A DNA stretch of 64,000 bases from an uncultured Lachnospiraceae bacterium (GTDB taxonomy: Bacteria; Bacillota; Clostridia; Lachnospirales; Lachnospiraceae). The DNA is taken from contig CAJUIP010000014.1 in the NCBI GenBank assembly GCA_910586315.1, positions 1 through 64,000 of the forward strand. The letters run 5' to 3'. Below the pieces are notes generated by a model. The model saw nothing but the letters and a program-made list of their open reading frames with translations, did no database searches and was not told where the DNA came from. How positions within the stretch are numbered: position 1 is the first letter of the stretch; the number at the start of each line of letters is the position of its first letter. The position numbers and the translations under genes are program-made. Shown piece by piece: positions 57,863 to 64,000 of the stretch.

Positions 57863-59677
57863 ATGAAAAAACACCTGAAAACAGCCGGAGGAGTCCTGGG
57901 GATTATTTTGTCCCCGGTCTTCTCCTATCTTTTGTTTGAATATGTCACCGGAAATCTTTTAAAAATTCCTGTTTCTCAGGCGGCAATGAATGTGGGATGG
58001 ATGTTTTTGCTGTACCTGGCGGTCTTTTCTTTGTCTGGTTCCTCCAGAATCTCCATCCCGGTTTCCTCCTTTATTTTTTATTTTATTTCACTGGCAGAGG
58101 CATTTGTGGTTTCTTTTCGGAGCCGTCCCATTATGCTCTGGGATGTGCTTGCGGTAAAAACGGCCATGACGGTCGCGGGAAATTACCGTTTTATGCCCAC
58201 GAAGGCCATGGTTTTTGCCGGATTTCTCCTGATTTTCATGAATCTGGCCCTTTGGTTTGTTCCAATCCGGATAAAGGGATGGAAGAAGAGAGCTTCCTTA
58301 TGTGCGGGAGGATTGATTCTGGCCTGTGGCTGCGGCCGTTTTTTATTTACAGGTATCGCTTCCAGTATGGAGGTCAACCTCTGGATGATTAACGATACTT
58401 ACGAAACCAACGGCTTTTTCCTTTCCACGGCGGCCTCCATCAAATATATGGTGAAAAAACCGCCCCAGGGCTATTCCAGAAACCGGGTACAGGAAATTTA
58501 TGAGGAAATGAAGTCTGCACAGGCCGAAGAAACTACCGGGGAGACCGAAACGGTTCAGCCTGTGAATCTGATCTGCATTATGAACGAAAGTCTCACGGAG
58601 TTTAAAGTGCTCGGGGACTATACCACGAATCTTCCGTATTTTCCGTTTCTGGATAGCCTGACGGAAAATACCATGCGGGGGAGTCTATGCATGCCGGTGT
58701 TTGGTTCCCTGACCAGCAATTCTGAATTTGAATTTCTGGTGGGCGATTCCATGTCCATGATGCCCGGAAACTCCATCGCCTACCAGTTTTTTGTGAAGCC
58801 GCAGACCAAATCCCTGGTATCCACGTTAAAAGATCAGGGCTATACGGCCATCGCCATGCACCCCTATTCAGGAGATAACTGGAACCGGAGGACCTGCTAC
58901 CAGAACATGGGGTTTGATTCGTTTCTGGATTTTGAGTTTTACAGGGGGAGCGAGAAGCTTAGAAACTATATCAGTGATCAGACCGATTATGAGAAAATCA
59001 TTGAAATGGTGGAAAAAAAGGAAAACCCGGACGATAAACTGTTTCTCTTTAATGTAACCATGCAAAATCACGGCGGCTATGAGGAAACCTACGATAACTT
59101 TGAAGAACAGGTCTGGCTTACAGGAGAACGGGAAGGAAAATATCCGAAAACAGACCAGTTTTTATCTCTGATGAAAGAGTCAGACGCAGCATTTGAATTC
59201 CTGATCCGCTATTTTGAGGATTGTGATGAGCCAACCATGATCGTCATGTTCGGAGACCATCAGCCCAGCGTGGAAAATGAATTTTTTGACGATGTGTTCG
59301 GAGTGCCAAGCTCTGAGGTTCCCTGGGAGGACCAGCTTGTCTGGTACGAGACGCCCTTCTGGATATGGACCAACTATGAGACAGAATCCAGAGAGATGGG
59401 ACGGCTGGGGGCTATCTATCTCTCCTCCTATATGCTGGAGCGGGCAGGCCTTTCCCTGACTCCTTATAACCGTTTTCTCCTCACCCTGTCAGAAGAACTT
59501 CCGGTGGTGCATTTTCTGGGATGTTACACGGAGGACGAAACCTATTATCCCTGGGGAGACGCAGAGGATGGCGGTCATCCTTTCAGCCAAAAGCTGAGAG
59601 ACTATGAGATACTGGTCTATAACCACAGTCTGGACCGGAAAAAGGTAAACGAAATGTTTTCCCTTCAGGGAAGTTGA
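57863..59677 (+). CDS. LTA synthase family sulfatase-fold membrane protein
   Basis: 604 residues. Five N-terminal spans (about residues 1-175) followed by an extracellular sulfatase domain: IMNESLTEF (metal), the likely catalytic Thr in FGSLTSNSEFEFL, MHPYSGDNWNRRTCYQNMGF and IVMFGDHQP. Family members transfer phosphoglycerol from phosphatidylglycerol to surface polymers (LtaS, MdoB). The exact acceptor is unknown. Precedes the ChrA pair. Confidence 0.9.
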   Translation: MKKHLKTAGGVLGIILSPVFSYLLFEYVTGNLLKIPVSQAAMNVGWMFLLYLAVFSLSGSSRISIPVSSFIFYFISLAEAFVVSFRSRPIMLWDVLAVKTAMTVAGNYRFMPTKAMVFAGFLLIFMNLALWFVPIRIKGWKKRASLCAGGLILACGCGRFLFTGIASSMEVNLWMINDTYETNGFFLSTAASIKYMVKKPPQGYSRNRVQEIYEEMKSAQAEETTGETETVQPVNLICIMNESLTEFKVLGDYTTNLPYFPFLDSLTENTMRGSLCMPVFGSLTSNSEFEFLVGDSMSMMPGNSIAYQFFVKPQTKSLVSTLKDQGYTAIAMHPYSGDNWNRRTCYQNMGFDSFLDFEFYRGSEKLRNYISDQTDYEKIIEMVEKKENPDDKLFLFNVTMQNHGGYEETYDNFEEQVWLTGEREGKYPKTDQFLSLMKESDAAFEFLIRYFEDCDEPTMIVMFGDHQPSVENEFFDDVFGVPSSEVPWEDQLVWYETPFWIWTNYETESREMGRLGAIYLSSYMLERAGLSLTPYNRFLLTLSEELPVVHFLGCYTEDETYYPWGDAEDGGHPFSQKLRDYEILVYNHSLDRKKVNEMFSLQGS

Positions 59678-59694
59678 AGATAGGGGGAATTGCA

Positions 59695-60246
59695 ATGGAA
59701 GCTTCGAAAAAGGCAGACGGGCATACGCTCTGGATATTGTTTAAGACCTGTTTTGTCATAAGTGCCTGCACCTTCGGAGGCGGAATGGTAATCATTTCCA
59801 TGCTCCAGAAGAAATTTGTGGAAGAGTTAAAATGGATTGGGCAGGAAGAGGTTATGGATTTGGTGGCCATCGCCCAGTCCTGTCCCGGCGTCATGGCTGT
59901 CAATACCTCCATCATCATTGGCTACCGGATTGCAGGGGTGGCCGGATCTCTCATCACAGTGGGCGGGACCATTTTGCCGCCCATGATCATTCTGACCATT
60001 GTTTCCGCCTGTTATGTGCAGTTTCGCCAAAACCGCATCATCGCCCTTCTTTTAAAAGGAATGCAGGCCGGAGTGGCGGCAGTGATGATCAATGTGACAA
60101 TCACAATGATAAAAAGCGTGATAAAGGATAAGAAGCTCCTTTCCATTCTCATGTTGGCGGCGGCATCTGTGGCAGTGCTGGCGTTTGATGTGGATATTAT
60201 TCTGGTGATTCTGGTGTGCGGTGTCATAAGCGGGGTGATGTCATGA
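59695..60246 (+). CDS. Chromate transporter, half-size (N-type)
   Basis: 183 residues from ATG 59695 (AGGGGGAA upstream). One CHR domain: SACTFGGGMVIISMLQKKFVEEL, DLVAIAQSCPGVMAVNTSIIIG and GGTILPPMIILTIV. Split ChrA proteins work as pairs; the second gene overlaps by four bases. Confidence 0.9.
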   Translation: MEASKKADGHTLWILFKTCFVISACTFGGGMVIISMLQKKFVEELKWIGQEEVMDLVAIAQSCPGVMAVNTSIIIGYRIAGVAGSLITVGGTILPPMIILTIVSACYVQFRQNRIIALLLKGMQAGVAAVMINVTITMIKSVIKDKKLLSILMLAAASVAVLAFDVDIILVILVCGVISGVMS

Positions 60247-60809
60247 TTTATTTTGAACTGTTTCAAACCTTTTTTCTGATCGGGCTTTTCAGTTTCGGCG
60301 GCGGGATGGCTAATATGGAGTTAATGAGAAGCCGGGTGGTGGCCCAGCACGGCTGGATGACGACCGGAGAATTTACAGACATTATTTCCATCGCGGAGAT
60401 GACTCCAGGGCCTTTGGGAATCAACATTGCCTCCTTTGTGGGGACCCGCGTGGGCGGGGTGCCCGGAACTCTTTCGGCAACCTGTGCGTATGTGCTGCCG
60501 TCTCTGGTTATCGTGATGATTCTGGCAAAAGTCTACTATAAATATCGGAATCTGGACCGGGTAAAGGGAGTTTTAAACGGCCTTCATCCGGCAGTGGCCG
60601 CCATGGTTCTGGCGGCTGCCATAAAGATTGTGGGGAATGCCTGGTGGGGAGGAACTGCGAGCCTGTCCAATTCCAATCTGGTGGCCATTCTTCTGACACT
60701 GATATTTCTGGTTCTCCTCCAGAAAAAGAAAGCAGGTCCGGTACAGACCATCCTGGCCTGCGGTGTCATAGGCGCCATCCTTTACGGGGCGCTGGGAATT
60801 CCCGTATAA
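60243..60809 (+). CDS. Chromate transporter, half-size (C-type)
   Basis: 188 residues, start in the ATGA overlap. CHR domain with GLFSFGGGMANMELM, SIAEMTPGPLGINIASFVG and VLPSLVIVMILAK. Inverted membrane topology relative to its partner is usual. May export chromate or act on another anion. Confidence 0.9.
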   Translation: MIYFELFQTFFLIGLFSFGGGMANMELMRSRVVAQHGWMTTGEFTDIISIAEMTPGPLGINIASFVGTRVGGVPGTLSATCAYVLPSLVIVMILAKVYYKYRNLDRVKGVLNGLHPAVAAMVLAAAIKIVGNAWWGGTASLSNSNLVAILLTLIFLVLLQKKKAGPVQTILACGVIGAILYGALGIPV

Positions 60810-60811
60810 AA

Positions 60812-60840
60812 TTGAAATGAGGTTTTATTTATGGTAGAAT
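60812..60840 (+). promoter_or_regulatory. Promoter downstream of the ChrA pair
   Basis: TTGAAA at 60812-60817, 17-base spacer, TAGAAT at 60835-60840. The next certain gene starts 373 bases later. Confidence 0.55.
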
Positions 60841-60844
60841 AGAA

Positions 60845-61092
60845 CCATCGATTACGAGAGTGGATAAGGTACGATGGGAAAACGTGCAGCTTGAATTGAT
60901 AAATCCGGGGATTGGGGATGGAACAGGTTTGTAGAACAAGAATAGTATCAAAAAATGCTTGTTTTTTTTCTTGTTTCGCATATAATAAGATTGCAGGCAG
61001 AAATGCGCTGTATACCCGTGAAAACGAATTTGCGTTTAAGTGTCATATAATGGCACCGGCCACGGGGCCGCCGTAAGGCGGTTTTTCTATTT
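60845..61092 (+). ncRNA. Candidate structured leader or small RNA
   Basis: No ORF. Contains CCATCG..CGATGG hairpin (60845-60877), a T-run near 60962, a second TATAAT at 60981-60986, and an intrinsic terminator CCGCC-GTAA-GGCGG with TTTTT (61068-61087). Two promoters and a terminator before the next gene fit one or two short RNAs or an attenuator. I recognise no riboswitch class. Confidence 0.4.
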
Positions 61093-61106
61093 GAGGAGAA
61101 ATGTTT

Positions 61107-61128
61107 GCAACGTCAAAGGTCCGCATAG
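61107..61128 (-). repeat. Remnant of the 203-bp repeat
   Basis: GCAACGTCAAAGGTCCGCATAG is the reverse complement of the start of the unit at 6661, one difference. Confidence 0.6.
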
Positions 61129-61212
61129 AAGTTTACTGCGAAAGAGAGCATTAATCAGTTAAGAACGAAGAACCTGATAATCAGGAAGAAAATGAGAAAA
61201 GAGAGGGAGAGT

Positions 61213-61575
61213 ATGAATTATATGGTTTGTATACCGGCTCCAGATATTGTTTCCAGGGAAACCTGCGAGAAGGTACATAATATTTTAGCCAGGATGTCGG
61301 ATGCATATAAGCTCAATATTGTTCCGGAACCGGTGAAGGCGAAGCAGTCTCCATGCCCGGACTATTATAAAAAATACCGGATTTACAAGGAAATCAAGGA
61401 ACGGGACGGCAACGGGGAGGCCTATCTTCTTCAGGAAGAGGAGGAGATGATTTTAAGCGTCTGCCGGACAAAGGAGGAGGCTGAGCTGATGAAACACTGC
61501 ACTTACGCCTATCAGTATCCGGCCAATCTGGTGATTAAAAGCTTTCGGGAAGATAAAAAAGAACGGAAACAGTAA
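61213..61575 (+). CDS. Conserved-looking hypothetical protein, 120 residues
   Basis: ATG 61213 with GGGAGAG upstream (ATG 61192 is also possible). Opens MNYMVCIPAPDIVSRETCEK and is rich in charged residues, with a KYRIYKEIKERDGNGEAYLL segment. No membrane span or signal peptide. It is 14 bases before the threonine aldolase gene, so co-transcribed. Family not recognised. Confidence 0.65.
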   Translation: MNYMVCIPAPDIVSRETCEKVHNILARMSDAYKLNIVPEPVKAKQSPCPDYYKKYRIYKEIKERDGNGEAYLLQEEEEMILSVCRTKEEAELMKHCTYAYQYPANLVIKSFREDKKERKQ

Positions 61576-61589
61576 AAAGGAGAGAGAAC

Positions 61590-62615
61590 ATGTTAGCTTT
61601 TGAATGTGATTATCTGGAGGGAGCCCATGAGGCTGTCATGAAGCGCCTTCTGGAAACAAATATGGAAAAGCTTCCGGGATATGGAAGCGACCCCTACTGT
61701 GCAGGCGCGGCGGAAAAAATCCTTAAGGCGTGCGGCTGCCATGAAGGAGAGGTCTTTTTTCTGGTGGGCGGGACGCAGACCAACGCCACGGTCATCGACA
61801 GCCTTTTGCAATCCTATGAGGGCGTTGTGGCAGCTGCCACGGGACATGTGAGCGTCCACGAGGCGGGAGCCATAGAGGCCGGCGGGCATAAAATTTTAAC
61901 AATTCCGGAGCATCAGGGGAAAATAGATGCTTCTGAACTTAAGGAATATTTAAAGACCTTCTGGAACGACGGAAACCACGACCATATGGTTTTTCCGGGA
62001 ATGGTTTATATTTCCCACCCCACAGAGTACGGAACTCTGTATACAAGGGAGCAGTTAAAAGACATTCACGAAGTCTGCAGGCAGTATGAAATCCCCTTAT
62101 ATCTGGACGGGGCAAGGCTGGGATACGGACTGGCCGCCAAAGACACAGATGTGACGCTCCCGGTGGTGGCCCAGTTCTGCGATGCCTTTTATATCGGAGG
62201 AACCAAGGTGGGAGCCCTGTGCGGGGAAGCCGTGGTATTTCCCCATAACAATACACCGAAGCGGTTTCTTACAGTGGTAAAGCAGCATGGAGCTCTTCTG
62301 GCCAAGGGACGACTTCTGGGAATCCAGTTTGATACGCTGTTTACAGATGATCTGTATCTGAAAATTTCAGAGCATGCCATCCGCATGGCTGAATTGTTAA
62401 AGGAAGGCTTAAAGAAAAAGGGTTATGTTTTTGAACTTGATTCCCCCACCAACCAGCAGTTCGTGATTCTGGAAAACGGAAAGCTGGAAGAGTTAAAAAA
62501 GAAGGTTTCCTTCAGCTTCTGGGAAAAATATGACGATACCCATACCGTGGTCCGCTTTGCCACGAGCTGGGCCACAAAGGAGGAAGATATCCGGTCTCTG
62601 ATGTTGCTTCTCTAG
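61590..62615 (+). CDS. ltaE: Low-specificity L-threonine aldolase-type PLP enzyme
   Basis: 341 residues, AGGAGAG upstream. Fold-type I PLP enzyme cleaving threonine or allo-threonine to glycine and acetaldehyde. Motifs: ECDYLEGAHEAV, FLVGGTQTNATVID, GHVSVHEAGAIEAGGHK, LYLDGARLGYGLA and the PLP Lys in FYIGGTKVGALCGEA. The stop TAG (62613-62615) is formed by the terminal TA of a repeat; length is still normal. Confidence 0.9.
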   Translation: MLAFECDYLEGAHEAVMKRLLETNMEKLPGYGSDPYCAGAAEKILKACGCHEGEVFFLVGGTQTNATVIDSLLQSYEGVVAAATGHVSVHEAGAIEAGGHKILTIPEHQGKIDASELKEYLKTFWNDGNHDHMVFPGMVYISHPTEYGTLYTREQLKDIHEVCRQYEIPLYLDGARLGYGLAAKDTDVTLPVVAQFCDAFYIGGTKVGALCGEAVVFPHNNTPKRFLTVVKQHGALLAKGRLLGIQFDTLFTDDLYLKISEHAIRMAELLKEGLKKKGYVFELDSPTNQQFVILENGKLEELKKKVSFSFWEKYDDTHTVVRFATSWATKEEDIRSLMLLL

Positions 62616-62696
62616 AGCATGTTTGAAAATTCATTCCCTTTATCTGTACGCCCCGCTTTGCGGGGAATTCGGCCCTCATTCTGTCAACGCAGCCCA
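62613..62696 (+). repeat. TA/GAGCGTGTTTG element, right half only
   Basis: TAGAGCATGTTTGAAAATTC, CTGTACGCCCCGCTTTGCGG and CATTCTGTCAACG match the right half of 54179-54342 reversed. The other end is missing. Confidence 0.8.
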
Positions 62697-62847
62697 AAAT
62701 GTATAAACCTGAAAAAATCTGGGAAACTACCATATATAAAGAAACAAAAAGCAGCTGTTCAGCACGTCCTCGTATTTCCTGCGCTGACCGCAGGCAGGAT
62801 TTGGAACAGTTACAGCAAAAATATGATAAGAGCAGGAGGAAATCCGG

Positions 62848-63381
62848 ATGGAACTAAAGGGAAGCAGGACCGAGCAGAATCTGGTGGCCGCCTTTGCGGG
62901 GGAATCCCAGGCGAGAAACAAATATACGTATTTTGAGAGTGTGGCAAGACGGGAGGGCTACGAGCAGATTGCCGGAATTTTTAAGGAGACGGCCGACAAT
63001 GAAAAAGAGCATGCCAAGCTGTGGTTTGAGGAGCTGAAGCTTCTTGGAAATACGGAGGAAAATTTAAAGGCTGCCGCGGCAGGTGAGAATTATGAGTGGA
63101 CAGAAATGTATGAGACCTTTGCCAAGGAAGCCGAGGCCGAGGGCTTTACGGGACTGGCAGGGAAATTTCGTATGGTGGCTGCCATCGAAAAGACACATGA
63201 GGAGAGATATCTAAGGCTTTTAAATAACGTAGAGATGCAGAAGGTGTTTGAAAAGTCTGAAGAGACCATGTGGGTATGCAGAAACTGCGGCCATCTGGTG
63301 GTAGGAAAGAAAGCCCCGGCTGTCTGCCCCGTATGTGCACATCCGCAGAGCTATTTTGAAGTGAGAGCCGAAAATTACTAA
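62848..63381 (+). CDS. rbr: Rubrerythrin
   Basis: 177 residues, AGGAGG upstream. Di-iron four-helix part with AGESQARNKYTYFESVA, TADNEKEHAKLWFEEL and AAIEKTHEERY, then a rubredoxin-type end with CRNCG and CPVCAH. Reduces hydrogen peroxide in anaerobes. Has its own upstream leader with a CCTGC..GCAGG hairpin at 62778-62800. Confidence 0.95.
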   Translation: MELKGSRTEQNLVAAFAGESQARNKYTYFESVARREGYEQIAGIFKETADNEKEHAKLWFEELKLLGNTEENLKAAAAGENYEWTEMYETFAKEAEAEGFTGLAGKFRMVAAIEKTHEERYLRLLNNVEMQKVFEKSEETMWVCRNCGHLVVGKKAPAVCPVCAHPQSYFEVRAENY

Positions 63382-63401
63382 GCAGCTTAAAAACGGCTTG
63401 A

Positions 63402-63456
63402 GGGGCTGTTGCAAAATGGAAAGAAAGATTCATTTTGCGACAGCCCCGCTTTTTTC
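63402..63456 (+). repeat. GGGGCTGTTGCAAAAT repeat, short copy acting as terminator
   Basis: GGGGCTGTTGCAAAATG.. CATTTTGCGACAGCCCC with only 12 inner bases, followed by GCTTTTTT. A 17-pair stem and T-run make it an intrinsic terminator for rbr. Confidence 0.85.
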
Positions 63457-63535
63457 AGGGCATCCAGTAACACATGCCCGACGGGCGGGCGTTTGGCATT
63501 CGGCATTCGCCATTCGCCAAACAATAAAGTATATA

Positions 63536-63564
63536 TTGGCAATTTTATAAAAGTATGGTATAAT
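63536..63564 (+). promoter_or_regulatory. Promoter of pyrH
   Basis: TTGGCA at 63536-63541, 17-base spacer, TATAAT at 63559-63564, TG before -10. Confidence 0.8.
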
Positions 63565-63571
63565 GTCGGAA

Positions 63572-63720
63572 GACATTGTACCGGCGCCGATTCGCGTCCG
63601 CCCGAAGGGAGGACAAAGACCTCAGCGAATCGTGTGCATCCGGCAGAGGATAGCATGTCGGAGACATGATATGACCGGTAAAAGAAATCACAATAAGAAA
63701 TTTTACATAGGAGAGCGTGA
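63572..63720 (+). promoter_or_regulatory. Structured pyrH 5' leader
   Basis: About 150 untranslated bases with an outer stem CGATTCGC (63587-63594) / GCGAATCG (63624-63631), an inner GTCC/GGAC stem and a CATGTC/GACATG hairpin (63654-63669). No terminator is seen. A control role is possible. Confidence 0.4.
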
Positions 63721-63725
63721 AAACC

Positions 63726-64000
63726 ATGGAAATGAAACGCGTGTTTCTGAAACTGAGCGGGGAGGCTCTTGCCGGCCCGAAAAAGACAGGATTTGATGAA
63801 AATACGGTAAAAGAAGTGGCCAGACAGGTAAAGGAATCCGTGGACGCAGGCGTTCAGGTCGGAATCGTGATAGGCGGCGGCAATTTCTGGCGCGGACGCA
63901 CCAGCGATGCCATCGACCGCACGAAGGCGGATCAGATCGGAATGCTGGCTACCATCATGAACTGTATTTACGTATCTGAAATTTTCCGCAATGCCGGAAT
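63726..64000 (+). CDS. pyrH: UMP kinase (5' part)
   Basis: The first 91 residues of a gene cut by the window end; ATG 63726 with AGGAGAG upstream. Makes UDP from UMP. MKRVFLKLSGEALAG, the GIVIGGGNFWRG block and MLATIMNCIY are typical bacterial UMP kinase (amino-acid kinase fold). The usual tsf neighbour is absent; rbr is upstream. Confidence 0.95.
   Translation, partial: MEMKRVFLKLSGEALAGPKKTGFDENTVKEVARQVKESVDAGVQVGIVIGGGNFWRGRTSDAIDRTKADQIGMLATIMNCIYVSEIFRNAG

Overview
The window reads as chromosomal DNA of a Gram-positive anaerobe of the Clostridia, most likely Lachnospiraceae (Clostridium cluster XIVa). The evidence is AGGAGG-type ribosome sites with TTG and GTG starts, consensus sigma-A promoters, a T-box before leuS, single-membrane lipoproteins, LTA-synthase-like and RqcH genes, rubrerythrin and ferritin, and mid GC of roughly half. 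I see no rRNA, tRNA, CRISPR array, prophage or intact transposase. The species call is inference.

Layout. 0-3.3 kb: cbiC, two small ORFs and an AT-richer island with an MqsR-like toxin and a Panacea-type antitoxin. 3.5-7.9 kb (minus): rqcH, a TRIC-type channel, a 203-bp tandem repeat, a carbamate-kinase-like gene. 8-11 kb (plus): a family 2 glycosyltransferase, then a secreted DxDxDG/Cys/His protein with an ECF sigma factor and an RsgI-like membrane anti-sigma factor. 11-13.4 kb (minus): tyrA-aroA. 13.7-19.7 kb (plus): an EF-G-like GTPase with an altered G4 motif; an operon of DUF5058 protein, second membrane protein, M20 amidohydrolase and yajC; two small membrane ORFs. 20-27 kb: Rpn-like nuclease, T-box-leuS, S9 peptidase, degenerate L,D-transpeptidase-like protein. 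27.5-35.8 kb: complete dipeptide-type ABC transporter followed by creatininase-, nitrilase- and RraA-family genes. 36-39 kb (minus): two esterases and an ATP-grasp protein. 39.7-42.1 kb: patatin and MATE. 42.3-48 kb (minus): second oligopeptide ABC operon. 48.5-54 kb: ferritin, two WYL regulators divergent from rtcB, an RsmH paralogue. 54-64 kb: a damaged flavodoxin gene pair, LysR/aldo-keto reductase, LTA-synthase-like protein, split ChrA, a small unknown, threonine aldolase, rubrerythrin, start of pyrH.

Intergenic space carries at least six families of short palindromic repeats (46-203 bp). One has TA-flanked termini reading GAGCGTGTTTGAAAATT and occurs as one full copy, one left half, one right half and one subfamily relative. 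One (GTTAC..CGTGAA) sits before promoters; one (GGGGCTGTTGCAAAAT) sits after genes and can act as a terminator. They land in operons, leaders and at stop codons.

The best candidates for undescribed biology are: rtcB under divergent twin WYL proteins; DUF5058 + partner + M20 hydrolase; transporter + creatininase/nitrilase/RraA, where two enzymes have changed active-site residues; ATP-grasp with two esterases; and the DxDxDG protein/ECF sigma/RsgI-like module. All functional statements rest on motif reading without database searches.
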